Assembly: GCA_002392915.1 (NCBI GenBank)
Contig: DGHQ01000039.1
Coordinates: 1-52,807 of the forward strand
Direction of reading: 5' to 3'
DNA: 52,807 nt
From: Bacteroidales bacterium UBA3844
Lineage (GTDB): Bacteria; Bacteroidota; Bacteroidia; Bacteroidales; Paludibacteraceae
In this document: piece after piece, positions 26,122-35,534 of the stretch
Position numbering within the stretch: the first letter of the stretch is position 1
How the letters are laid out: each line of letters starts with the position of its first letter
Notes under the pieces: model-generated
The model's database searches: none
What the model was told of the DNA's origin: nothing
What the model saw: the letters and a program-made list of their open reading frames with translations, nothing else
Position numbers and translations under genes: made by a program

Positions 26122-28503
26122 TTAAAAGTCAAACAAATCATCTTCTTTTGCTCCGACATTGATTTTCAAACTAAATGTCTGTTTATAATCTGAACCAATG
26201 TGAAGTGTTACCGTTGTTGTGGCGGCAATAAGTGTCAATGTATCTGTACGATAGTTGTTGCCCGATTTAGTCAAATTATATCGTGTATTTCCATACATGA
26301 TATATGGATTCGCAACGTTGTCGCCTTTTATTTCAAACTCTATAACAGGATTGTTCCCTGTAATTTCTGTTGTCAAAAGTTTTGTTGAATACTTGCTAGT
26401 CTCTTTTTGTGAGGAAATGATGAAAATAGGCACCAACACTTCTTCGGGCAAGCAACCGCCGTGTGCGCTTTGCCCTGTTGGTATTTTCCCACATAAAGAA
26501 TTATGCTTCAATGCGCATACTGTTTTACCATCTTCACATATAACATAATTGTCATCAATGTTAGGTTTGCCTGATTCTTTTACAGCAAGCCTGCCTCCGT
26601 GATCTGATTTATATCCGACAAGATTCAAACCATTGCAATACTGTGACATTGCCGTTATGCCGTGGTCAGAAACAATGGCTATTTTTTTCCCTGCATATTC
26701 GCTGATTATCTTAGAAATGGCTTCGTTGACAATCTTAAATTCATCTATCAGATATTCAGGATATTTATTGGTATTCTGATGTGCGTAATTATCAAGGTCA
26801 CCAATTTTTTTCAGATTATTATGAGACATCTCTTCCAACGAAATCTTGTTGATTGCTGTAGTCGTTGGATAGGATGCTCTGGCAATATGTGTTTCGTTTA
26901 GGTAAACACCTTCTTTGAGACCTAATAACCAGCTAATGTACGGAATCCATTCCACACCCAAACCATCAATCCAATAAATCACTTCTATATCTTCACGGTT
27001 ATTCAATATAGTTTTTGTGGTCTTGAAGGAATTGTACCAAATGTTGAATGATACGTGGTTTTTATTCTGCACATTGATTATTTGTGCAACGTCATCAGAA
27101 ATGGCATTGGCAATCTTGCTTTCTCGGTATGCTTCAAAATAATCAGGCACCCATGGTAAGATGCTATCCAATGTACCTGACAAGTAATAATATAGGTCTG
27201 GGTACACATCCTTAACATCTCCAATATTAATCTTTTTTTGCCCCAACCAATTTATAGCCAACCTTTTTTCAGTATGCGTAAGATGAGTTAAATACTTGAC
27301 AGCTTTGGCATAGCCTTGCTGTTCTGCAATTTTCACAAGTTCATTTTGCATTCTTCCTTCAACATCAATATTGACATTGACACCATTTTTTGATGCAAAA
27401 TCCATACATACTTTACGTTCTTCTATATAAAGTTCAGCTTCTTCGCAATCGAAAACGGACAATACCACAGATGCAAAGAAATCTGTGGTATTATAGCTAT
27501 GACTGTTTTTTATACATTGACAAATGTAGCTATTCTGATTACAAAACTTTTCGAGATAATAAGTGCATAAAAGCCATTTTCCAAAATCATCGTTGCAACC
27601 GAACCACGTTTTCAGAAAAACATTATAATCCGCAAGTTGGTCAATGTGAAAATACCCATTGAAAAATGATTCAAAGCTGAAATGGTTAATGTCTATCTCC
27701 TTTGCTAACCGCAACCAATATTTCTCATCCTGCTCACGGTATGTGATATCTCCGAAATTTAGATTTAGTCCGTTAGCAAGGAAATCGAAAACATTGTTGC
27801 AAGTGCAGAAATCGAAAGCATTGTCAGGTTGTGCATATTCGGCATTGGCAAACAATGACGGTGACAATGAAATTATTCTTTGTTTCGCATCTCCTTGTTG
27901 CCAGATATTCAGCCATTCTTTTATGCTATTGACAATGGTATGGTTCGCTTCCAATCGTTTAACCTCGTATGTTGATTCGGTGAGAATCAGACGATAATTT
28001 AAACTCGAATCGATATTTTTGAAATACCAGATCTTGATTTGCGTTTCGTTGGCAAACTTCGACATTTTGCCTTCCAGCCCAACCAATGGAATGTAAATGC
28101 GTTGTTTTTTGTTGAAACCGTTCTGAGTTGATTCTAAGCTTTTTATAGTTCTAATCAAAGCCTCAAACTGTAATGTTTTTTCGTTGTCGTAGAAGCGAGC
28201 CAACTCTGAAAACGGGGCTATGACAAAATCATTATCCTCATTTTTGCGAAAGAAAGCGACAAACTTGTCAACCAATTCCGTATGTGTAATGATGCGATCG
28301 GGATAGTCTCCATCCATCCATTTTTCAACGCTTTTGACGTTACATGAAAGATGGTGTATGAAGTCAAATGAATCCTTGAAATTGTCGAATAGAACAAAGC
28401 GGATAGGGTAACGGTTAGCTACAAATCCATCATCACCAGCAATCTCTTTATCGGTTTTCACACGATCTAACAAATCAATTATGTTATGAAATTCCTGCCA
28501 CAT
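26122..28503 (-). CDS. pglZ: BREX alkaline-phosphatase-fold protein PglZ
   Basis: A 793-residue cytosolic protein, the shared marker of all BREX types. The alkaline-phosphatase-superfamily domain lies in the C-terminal half. VIYWIDGLGVEW carries the metal-binding D513 and AIVSDHGITAMS carries D613-H614. GQSAHGG follows near residue 680, with the third histidine region. An all-beta tail (about 720-793) ends the protein. The N-terminal half is helical with no motif I can name. It lies between brxC (6 bp) and brxL (12 bp), so translation is probably coupled. Metal-dependent nuclease or phosphodiesterase activity is known for some family members. Confidence 0.92.
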   Translation of the reverse strand: MWQEFHNIIDLLDRVKTDKEIAGDDGFVANRYPIRFVLFDNFKDSFDFIHHLSCNVKSVEKWMDGDYPDRIITHTELVDKFVAFFRKNEDNDFVIAPFSELARFYDNEKTLQFEALIRTIKSLESTQNGFNKKQRIYIPLVGLEGKMSKFANETQIKIWYFKNIDSSLNYRLILTESTYEVKRLEANHTIVNSIKEWLNIWQQGDAKQRIISLSPSLFANAEYAQPDNAFDFCTCNNVFDFLANGLNLNFGDITYREQDEKYWLRLAKEIDINHFSFESFFNGYFHIDQLADYNVFLKTWFGCNDDFGKWLLCTYYLEKFCNQNSYICQCIKNSHSYNTTDFFASVVLSVFDCEEAELYIEERKVCMDFASKNGVNVNIDVEGRMQNELVKIAEQQGYAKAVKYLTHLTHTEKRLAINWLGQKKINIGDVKDVYPDLYYYLSGTLDSILPWVPDYFEAYRESKIANAISDDVAQIINVQNKNHVSFNIWYNSFKTTKTILNNREDIEVIYWIDGLGVEWIPYISWLLGLKEGVYLNETHIARASYPTTTAINKISLEEMSHNNLKKIGDLDNYAHQNTNKYPEYLIDEFKIVNEAISKIISEYAGKKIAIVSDHGITAMSQYCNGLNLVGYKSDHGGRLAVKESGKPNIDDNYVICEDGKTVCALKHNSLCGKIPTGQSAHGGCLPEEVLVPIFIISSQKETSKYSTKLLTTEITGNNPVIEFEIKGDNVANPYIMYGNTRYNLTKSGNNYRTDTLTLIAATTTVTLHIGSDYKQTFSLKINVGAKEDDLFDF

Positions 28504-28509
28504 TTTTTA

Positions 28510-31500
28510 TTAAAATTCGATGATTATGTTGATTATAGAATCGTCTGCTTTGTCAATAATCCGTTCCAATATGGCTTTCGTAGTATCGATGTCGCTTATC
28601 TGCTTAACTTTTGCTCTTGCCGTTTCTTTTTTTGCAGGAACAACAGGCTTGGCAATTTCCTTTTTGCGGAATATGGCAGTATATGAGGCATTGGCAACCA
28701 CATCAATCGTCCTGCCATAATTTTGGTCTTCATCGCTCCATTTATCAAACTCAAATCCGTCATTTGGCATCGCAACTAAAGTGGTTTGCGAACCTTCATC
28801 GAATGTTCCAATACCCATCACCTTTCCCGAATCTCCAGGTTCAACATCAGCTAAAATGGTATATTGAGGTTTTGTTTGTGTGCTGATGCGCCATTCCAAC
28901 AAAGTTTTGTTTACCTCGTCCTCCGTCCACATTCCAATCTCGCCTTGCAGATGCTGACGAAGATAGCCCATAGAGGTCTCAAATTCAGAATCTTTTATGC
29001 CGACAGCCTGATTCAACTTGAGATAATTTAAAAATCCTGTTTCAAATTCGTTATTGTTGTTGTTCAGCAAGTTTCCCAACTCAAAACGGTACATTTCAAT
29101 CAATGAAACAGTTTTAGAAAGCAGTTGTGGGTCACGCATGTTATCAGCACCGCATATTTTTAGAATATTATCAATTAGCTTCTGTATATCGGTGTTATTA
29201 TCACAGTTGTATTTTAATGACCACAGTGGGTATTTGATTTTTTTTGAAAACTCGTGAGTTATTGCCCATCGTGCATCTGTTAAACTGCTGATATCACTAT
29301 ATCCACTTAATGTTTTCAATCTGAAAAGATCAATGAAATTTTTACACAAAATGCGGCTTTCCTTAGATTCAAACCGGAAACTAAGTTTATCATAACCTTT
29401 CCCATCTTCCCAATATTTGAATAAGTTAACTACATCATCAGCAACATTCTGTTGCTTGCGTGGTTTGCCATTTGTGTCGTATATCTCATTGACATATTTG
29501 CGCATAGAAAATGCTACCATAGCCATATTTGCATATGTTTGGTAAAGTCCGTATGGTGGTTTAGTCAAGTCTATAAGTTTATCAGCAAGGTTAAATGGTT
29601 CATTCTTATTGGTGTGTTTGAATTTGTTATCTACAAAATCAGAAACTAATTTTAGAGGATGTTCTGCCGAGCAATCCGTTTTCCAATCAAGGTTTTCTTC
29701 AACGCTGTCCTGCAAAAGAAATGCGACATGTACGGCCGCACCAACACAACTTTGTGTTATCTCTGTTTTGTTGCTGTATGACAAGACATTATCAACAACT
29801 TTAGCCGCACTTAATTTCTGCCAATAGGTGTTTGAAGAGCGATTTTTTATCAAATCAAGCGACTCTGCACCTTTGTTGAAAATATTCGGTGCTATTTCGG
29901 TGTTTATTGTGCTAACAATTTTATGTACGGCACAAACGTCCTGTTGTCCGTTCAGGAAATAGGTAAAATTGCTCAAACGGATTTTCTTCAACCACTCTTT
30001 AATCATTCCAGCCGCCGAATCAGTATGGGCTTTTTGCTGGTCTGGAAGATTGTGTTTTTGTGCACACGACGCATTGGCTTGATATTCAATGAAACGTTCA
30101 TATTCATCGTTTCCCATTGGTGTTTCAAAAACAATGAATACAACGTTTTGGAATCGTTCCTCACCACATGCCTGTTTTGCTATATTTTTCAGCGTGCTCA
30201 ACTCTTCAGTATCCTTTGCAAACATTAAAGCAAGAAATGTTGCGTATGAGTGGACATCTCTGAAACCGTTTTCTATTTTGTTGAGCAGTGTATATTCGTT
30301 TGTATCAACCGAATACATTTCAAACGAATAGGCTCGGTTTACCTGTTTGAACGATTTGGACAATTCCGTTCTTGCGGTTTCACCAAAGGCTATCACTTTT
30401 GATATAAACTTGAATTCTGAATTTGTCAACTTGTTCTTTATGTCTTCAATTTCCTTTGTAGGTAAAGCGGAAAATTGAATGGAATAGACATCGCCAGGTT
30501 GTCGTTGAATGATGCTGTTCTCGTCAAAATAAGCAAGTATACCGTCTAATTTATCTTCAATGGAAGTACCAACAAACATATTACGAATATTGTCGATTGT
30601 AGGTGTGACAGTATCGTTATTGGCTATATTGTTCAATGCATTGAGCAACAGAATGCTTTTGAATACGGCAAAATGCTCACAGCCCTGATTCTCAACCTGC
30701 AATTTACGGGAATTGAAACGTTCCGTTACTGCACCATATTTGCTTGCGTTTTCGTTGAAAACTGACAGTACATAATCCCAAAGATAATCGGCAGTTATAG
30801 TGTTCTTTTGGGCAAACATCTGCTCGCTGTCCAAAAAAGCTCGTATTGCATCATTCTGACCGATAAACTCAAAAACGCTTCGGCTTGACGAACCAGCTTC
30901 ACGAGCATAATATGTCGCCAAATTGGCGGTTGATGGATGAAGTGGGAAAAGTTTCTGAATATCTTTTCTTGTTTCATCCGGGTCGGTTGACGATTGCGAA
31001 TAAATCTCCAACAGGTTCTGTTTGTCGGAATAGAAAGTATTCACTAAAGTTTGAGCTTCGCTTGGGTCTCCCACATATTTGAACTTACTCGACATGATTT
31101 TAAATGCCGAAACAGGCTCCATATTGTAACTCATATAGTGGTAACGGCCTTTGGTCTTTTCGCGTTCCTCAATTTTTAATGAGTTGAGTGCCGACGGATG
31201 CGAGATATAAAAAAAATACGAGTTGTTCTCGCTGTTCATCACTTGTTCGTCAATCTCCTGCAAGGCTACAAGCAGACTGATTCCCAGCGGTGAAGTCATC
31301 ACATCAGTAAATTCATCCCAAATGATGAACAAACCTTTGTATTCGCCCTGTTCTGCCAATTTATTCTGAACCTCGAAAATCCATTTAGCAATGTTTGCAT
31401 TGCCAATACGAATGTCAATTTCCCCATCGCGAAGTGCATTGCGAACATCATCAAGAACCTGCATATTGCAGTTCTGTAAAAGCGATTTTAGCTTCTGTAC

Positions 31501-32064
31501 ATCGGGGGCAACGGCTTTAAGCTTGGCATTACTATTTATTAGGTTATCCCAAATATAAGTTTGTTTGTCAATATGCTCAACATATTTGTCGAAATCAGTT
31601 TTTACTGCGATTTGGATATTGGCATGTTTGAGAGCATCAGTTATGCTGCGTTGCAGGACAAGTGACAAATCTTCCTTATGAGTGATATTGTTGTGTCCAT
31701 AAAGCATAACAGGGAACAACCTTGTCTCATTCCTAACGGCAAAGATGTCGTTTCGCAACACTTCAAACTTTGTATCGACATATTCTTCATTCACATAGTC
31801 GAATATTTCACTTACTGGGTCACAAAGCAAATGTTTGATTACTGCACCTGCGTGACTTTTTCCAGTTCCGTATGTGCCTGCAACCCAAAACGATTTATGC
31901 ATATCGGCATCGTTATTGCGAACAGAAGCCAATACTTTCTTTAATATGCCATTGAACTGTTCGTTGGCAATAAAAGATTTCCAATCGCCATTTGCTTCAT
32001 TTTGAATATTGTAGGCAGCCTTTTGCTGGCGAAGGTCTATCAAATCAGAATACTTTGTTGCCAT
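28510..32064 (-). CDS. brxC: BREX P-loop ATPase BrxC
   Basis: A 1,184-residue ATPase, the second core component of BREX. The N-terminal P-loop is GTYGTGKSH (residues 63-71, K69). The Walker B-type strand is LFIIWDEFTDV (about 245-260), followed by a sensor-like FFYISHPS. The rest is a long helical region, and the C-terminus has a small beta domain with DEGSQTTLVAMPNDGFEFDKW, a repeat-type fold often appended to bacterial proteins. The length agrees with BrxC/PglY proteins of about 1,200 residues. The gene starts 14 bp after brxP and ends 6 bp before pglZ. Confidence 0.9.
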   Translation of the reverse strand: MATKYSDLIDLRQQKAAYNIQNEANGDWKSFIANEQFNGILKKVLASVRNNDADMHKSFWVAGTYGTGKSHAGAVIKHLLCDPVSEIFDYVNEEYVDTKFEVLRNDIFAVRNETRLFPVMLYGHNNITHKEDLSLVLQRSITDALKHANIQIAVKTDFDKYVEHIDKQTYIWDNLINSNAKLKAVAPDVQKLKSLLQNCNMQVLDDVRNALRDGEIDIRIGNANIAKWIFEVQNKLAEQGEYKGLFIIWDEFTDVMTSPLGISLLVALQEIDEQVMNSENNSYFFYISHPSALNSLKIEEREKTKGRYHYMSYNMEPVSAFKIMSSKFKYVGDPSEAQTLVNTFYSDKQNLLEIYSQSSTDPDETRKDIQKLFPLHPSTANLATYYAREAGSSSRSVFEFIGQNDAIRAFLDSEQMFAQKNTITADYLWDYVLSVFNENASKYGAVTERFNSRKLQVENQGCEHFAVFKSILLLNALNNIANNDTVTPTIDNIRNMFVGTSIEDKLDGILAYFDENSIIQRQPGDVYSIQFSALPTKEIEDIKNKLTNSEFKFISKVIAFGETARTELSKSFKQVNRAYSFEMYSVDTNEYTLLNKIENGFRDVHSYATFLALMFAKDTEELSTLKNIAKQACGEERFQNVVFIVFETPMGNDEYERFIEYQANASCAQKHNLPDQQKAHTDSAAGMIKEWLKKIRLSNFTYFLNGQQDVCAVHKIVSTINTEIAPNIFNKGAESLDLIKNRSSNTYWQKLSAAKVVDNVLSYSNKTEITQSCVGAAVHVAFLLQDSVEENLDWKTDCSAEHPLKLVSDFVDNKFKHTNKNEPFNLADKLIDLTKPPYGLYQTYANMAMVAFSMRKYVNEIYDTNGKPRKQQNVADDVVNLFKYWEDGKGYDKLSFRFESKESRILCKNFIDLFRLKTLSGYSDISSLTDARWAITHEFSKKIKYPLWSLKYNCDNNTDIQKLIDNILKICGADNMRDPQLLSKTVSLIEMYRFELGNLLNNNNNEFETGFLNYLKLNQAVGIKDSEFETSMGYLRQHLQGEIGMWTEDEVNKTLLEWRISTQTKPQYTILADVEPGDSGKVMGIGTFDEGSQTTLVAMPNDGFEFDKWSDEDQNYGRTIDVVANASYTAIFRKKEIAKPVVPAKKETARAKVKQISDIDTTKAILERIIDKADDSIINIIIEF

Positions 32065-32078
32065 AATTATTTTGTGGA

Positions 32079-34583
32079 TTATTCGGTTAATATTTTCAAT
32101 GCTTCAAGAGCATTTAAATCATCACGAAGGGTAATACTATCAAGTCCCATATTGAGTTCTGCAATAAGTACACGATTAGGGTCGCTGTTAAGCGAACGCA
32201 ATTGGCATTCTAGTGCTGTCTTTGAAATACCAAACTCTCGATAAACACCTTGTTTGCAATCCTGTTGATACAAATCCGACACGCGAAGCGATTTTGTACC
32301 TACAACTTCAGCATATTTGTAAAGAGAATAAGCGACTGCTTCACGAGAGAGATCGTTGTAGACGGAACGCTTGTATTCTGTTTTCGTCAATTCAATTTTT
32401 TGAGAGAATTGTTCTCCGATTGGTGAAGAAGCAAACAGATTAAAAAGTGCTCCTAACGCATATTCAAATGTTGTCTTTCCCTCCTGAAATTGCTCCCCAT
32501 ACAAATCAAGCAAAGAATTTTTGGAATAAGATGATTCAGTCTTTACATTATTGATAAACCATTGAACCAATGGTGAACAGGATGAAAGATTTATCCAAAT
32601 CACCTCCCATATCAAATCAGGATTGTCTTGATAAATAGAAGCCAAATATTCGCCGAAAGGCGTTATTCTTGCCTTTTCATCAATGAATAACGAATCTTTT
32701 AACCACGCTTTTAATGATGGAACTTGCTTTGTACCTAATGCGTGATTTTTCCAGAAATCGTTTTGCCAAACGAAGAACTCTGACAACCATTCTTCTCTAA
32801 GACCAAATGTGCCATAACCACTAATACCAGTCATTTTCATTAAGTTTATTTCTTGTGCCATACTTAGTGAGTCTGCGACTATACAACCTCTTTCATGAAA
32901 AGAAAGACATTTATAGCAATGTATGCATTTTGACTGGTTAACTTCAAAATGTGGATATATGCTCAAAGCACCTGTGGGACATTCTACCTCACAAGCCTCA
33001 CACTGAATGCAATAAGCACTTTTGTAGATAACACGTTTAACATTGCCAATCAATACTACATCTGTAATGTTTGAAAGAATAAATTGATAGTCTTGATTAT
33101 TATATATTATTTCAAAAGGATAGACATCTTTTTTGATTCGTATCTCGCCAATAGTTTTATCACTTTTGTGACTAAAAACACAATCCCCCAAAATCGGCAG
33201 CCAATTTTCTAAATTGGTGTGGTAATTAGTGCATTTGGCAATCAATTTTTTTGCGCTTGTCGAAAAGGTTACAGAAGAAACGACTCCGCTCATAAACTTT
33301 GCACTAGCCCGCAGTTTCCATTTATGCCCTTTGATATAATCATTAAGATTTGCGACACCTCGCATTTTAGACCATTCCTCAAGTCGTTCAATAAATGGTT
33401 TCAACTCGTTTGGAAAGCATTTATTTACAATCATATCATCCCATTCCGATGAAAAAGGACATATTAGACATCCAACGCGTGGCTTACCTACCCTATATGC
33501 TTCATTAAATGATATGTTATGTTTTAGCATATAAAGAAAAACTTCGGTAGTGTTCCAATTAAATATCGGACGAGCGTTGATAACGTTACTATGTTTCACG
33601 CCTTTGCCAATCCTCTCATATGTGGCACGGCGATTACTTTCTTCCGCACGAGACCCCTCAAAGACAAGAACTTTTGCTTGTTTATTGGAGCCTTCAATTT
33701 TCAGCAGTTTGTGAAGTGGTGCAGTTTTCATTACAGAACAACACCATCTGTGTGTGTCGGAAGGAGTGCCAATTTTGTCCCAATAATTAAGAACATTCTC
33801 ATGATTACGGGCAGTGCGAAATCGTAATTCTGGATATAATTCTTTATAATACTTTTGTACATCATCGTAAAGTGTGAGCGACGTCGGTAATTCATAGCCT
33901 GTATCGCTGTATATCACTTCAAAAGCTTGTGGCGGAATTGCACGAGTACACAGGTCAAGGACTACCTGACTGTCCTTGCCTCCACTGAATGATGCAAGAA
34001 AAACATCAATTTTGGTTGTGGCGTAAGTGCGTTTGCCTTCCTGCTTTGCATTTTCAAGTGGCATAATGTCAAAACTATCGCAGTCCTGTTTGACAATAGC
34101 CATTTTCTGCTTGGTACGTTTTTCAATGTTTGCCACCAACACTTCAAAATCAATCTGATTGGCTTTTACTTTCTCTACACTTTTTCGTGCAGAAGAGTAT
34201 TGTACGTATACATCACGAATAAACTCGATAGCCTCACTTTCTACCAAAAACATTTCATCCGTACAACGTTCAAGCATTATTTGAACATCAACAGGTTGCA
34301 ATGCCTGTTTTTCTTTTCCTTTTGCAAAAAAAATTGTTGGTTCATCGTATATGTTGGCTCCTTTTACTTCGAAAACCAAATCTCCACAATAGTAATATTG
34401 CTTATTACAAGCCCAAAGCAAAGGCTCTTTACAACGAGGGTATGACCAACCCAACTTATCTAATTTGAGCAAATCAAGCTCTTCAAAAAACACAGGACGA
34501 GGCGACACACCCAAAGTGTCTTTTGAGTTCAACGTACTCAACCTTACTCCGCCAGTTTCTTTATCCCATTCTACTTTGAACAT
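32079..34583 (-). CDS. brxP: BREX type 4 protein BrxP: PAPS-reductase/ferredoxin fusion
   Basis: An 834-residue multidomain protein and first gene of the operon. Residues 1-110 contain spaced cysteines (YPRCKEPLLWACNK) and resemble the N-terminal module of archaeal PAPS-reductase-like proteins. The PP-loop SGGKDS (200-205, K203) heads a PAPS-reductase domain with RWCCSVMKTAPL and GCLICPFSS, as in DndC-type enzymes. Two ferredoxin-like 4Fe-4S sets follow (CIQCEACEVECPTGA from C525; then CIHCYKC). The C-terminal 230 residues (SGYGTFGLREEWLSEF.., ARITPFGEYLA..) resemble DUF4007, a moderate-confidence call. DndC relatives activate sulfur for DNA phosphorothioation, so sulfur chemistry on DNA is the inferred role. 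Confidence 0.88.
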   Translation of the reverse strand: MFKVEWDKETGGVRLSTLNSKDTLGVSPRPVFFEELDLLKLDKLGWSYPRCKEPLLWACNKQYYYCGDLVFEVKGANIYDEPTIFFAKGKEKQALQPVDVQIMLERCTDEMFLVESEAIEFIRDVYVQYSSARKSVEKVKANQIDFEVLVANIEKRTKQKMAIVKQDCDSFDIMPLENAKQEGKRTYATTKIDVFLASFSGGKDSQVVLDLCTRAIPPQAFEVIYSDTGYELPTSLTLYDDVQKYYKELYPELRFRTARNHENVLNYWDKIGTPSDTHRWCCSVMKTAPLHKLLKIEGSNKQAKVLVFEGSRAEESNRRATYERIGKGVKHSNVINARPIFNWNTTEVFLYMLKHNISFNEAYRVGKPRVGCLICPFSSEWDDMIVNKCFPNELKPFIERLEEWSKMRGVANLNDYIKGHKWKLRASAKFMSGVVSSVTFSTSAKKLIAKCTNYHTNLENWLPILGDCVFSHKSDKTIGEIRIKKDVYPFEIIYNNQDYQFILSNITDVVLIGNVKRVIYKSAYCIQCEACEVECPTGALSIYPHFEVNQSKCIHCYKCLSFHERGCIVADSLSMAQEINLMKMTGISGYGTFGLREEWLSEFFVWQNDFWKNHALGTKQVPSLKAWLKDSLFIDEKARITPFGEYLASIYQDNPDLIWEVIWINLSSCSPLVQWFINNVKTESSYSKNSLLDLYGEQFQEGKTTFEYALGALFNLFASSPIGEQFSQKIELTKTEYKRSVYNDLSREAVAYSLYKYAEVVGTKSLRVSDLYQQDCKQGVYREFGISKTALECQLRSLNSDPNRVLIAELNMGLDSITLRDDLNALEALKILTE

Positions 34584-34675
34584 TTATGTTGGTCGGTTTA
34601 CAACTGAAGCTATTATTGTCCGCCCAAACACCCCTAACTCGGACACATTAATAATACTAATATCCACCATATACA

Positions 34676-34966
34676 AAAAACGTGGGTATCTGAACCTTTA
34701 CCTATTTACTTTCTGTGGTTGTAGGAATTACCATCTGGATTAAATAGGAAAAGAGATACCCACGCAGTATGTATATATATACCCCATTTGGTGTGCGAAG
34801 GCAATATAAACCCACGCACACCCGGGAAAAATAAACACACCCGTAGCATCGTCTTTTGCTTTGCTTTTGAACCCAAATCTCGAAACTTCCTACATTTCAG
34901 AAAGTCAAAAACAAGCATCAGGCTGACGCTTTATGTATGTAGTGCCACATTACGGCAATATTATGT
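34676..34966 (-). ncRNA. Candidate structured RNA ending in a long hairpin terminator
   Basis: A perfect TATATTTG box on the minus strand (34980-34973) would start transcription near 34966. About 200 nt downstream is a hairpin of two stacked helices: 11 bp (34681-34691 with 34754-34764) and 13 bp with one mismatch (34696-34708 with 34741-34753), with one 4-nt bulge. It is followed on the minus strand by TTTTTTG. A further 8-bp hairpin (GGTGTGCG 34790-34797, CGCACACC 34815-34822) lies inside. It could be a free small RNA or a leader controlling brxP. No upstream TTTG element fits well. Confidence 0.45.
34681..34764 (-). terminator. Long imperfect hairpin with T tract, minus strand
   Basis: CGTGGGTATCT pairs with AGATACCCACG and the inner CCTATTTA with TAAATAGG, around a 32-nt loop. 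Six T's follow on the minus strand. It stands about 100 bp before brxP, so it would stop transcripts from upstream unless regulated. Confidence 0.6.
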
Positions 34967-35214
34967 GAAATGCAAATATAAATAATATATAAGAAAAGAT
35001 AGAACTTTGAACATCAAAATTCACTAAACACCTTTCAAAACAAACCCAAACGTCACAAAATCTCGCATTTACAAACAGATAAATTTCAATGTAAATGACA
35101 AGACAAGTAAAAAATTAAATCAACAAGTCAAAATATAAGTTTTTCAATTTACCATTAGTTATTTTTTCAAATCATTTATAGTAGACTAAATTTATTCTAA
35201 ATATCAAACCAAAC

Positions 35215-35484
35215 TTAACGACTTAATAAAATCGTCACTTCTTTTGTCAATTCATTTCTCATTGCTAATGGCCCCATTTTACCCAATCGACCAGTTGAAT
35301 ATTGTACAATAGTATTGGAAGAGCCATCTATGATGTATAAACCAAAGCAATCACATGAATCAACTTTATACTGGGGATATTTTTCTTCTAACTTTTCATA
35401 TGCCAAATTATGACACAATTCGATATACGAATCTGTATCATAAAAATCAAAGGACCTGTATTCAAGTATTTTTGGAACATTCAT
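35215..35484 (-). CDS. Small hypothetical protein
   Basis: An 89-residue protein I do not recognise. It has no signal peptide or membrane helix. The sequence has a charged helical N-terminal half and a C-terminal half with CDCFGLYIIDG and GRLGKMGPLAMRN. Codon use looks normal for the neighbourhood and the ATG at 35484 is plausible. It lies 50 bp downstream of the porP/sprF stop on the same strand, so it may be the last gene of that operon, or a lone accessory gene between the T9SS pair and BREX. Confidence 0.5.
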   Translation of the reverse strand: MNVPKILEYRSFDFYDTDSYIELCHNLAYEKLEEKYPQYKVDSCDCFGLYIIDGSSNTIVQYSTGRLGKMGPLAMRNELTKEVTILLSR

Positions 35485-35534
35485 ACCAATACTTCGTATT
35501 TATTTTACTTTATGATGTTTAATTTGTCTTCCCC

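Larger units (their letters stand above)
34584..35214. other. Structured non-coding region upstream of BREX
   Basis: No convincing protein gene in 631 bp. The left half holds a candidate structured RNA with strong hairpins (34676-34966). The right half (35000-35214) is very AT-rich and featureless to me. No clear promoter is visible in the 95 bp directly before brxP. Confidence 0.5.

Noticed and set aside
32079..34583. BrxP as an ordinary sulfate-assimilation PAPS reductase (CysH)
   Set aside because: The length of 834 residues, two ferredoxin clusters, the extra C-terminal domain and the operon with brxC and pglZ do not suit CysH; no other sulfate-assimilation genes are nearby.
34706..34918. 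A 70-codon minus-strand open frame inside the structured region before brxP
   Set aside because: Overlaps the long hairpin terminator and other hairpins, has odd composition and no promoter at a fitting distance; better explained as chance within a structured RNA or repeat.
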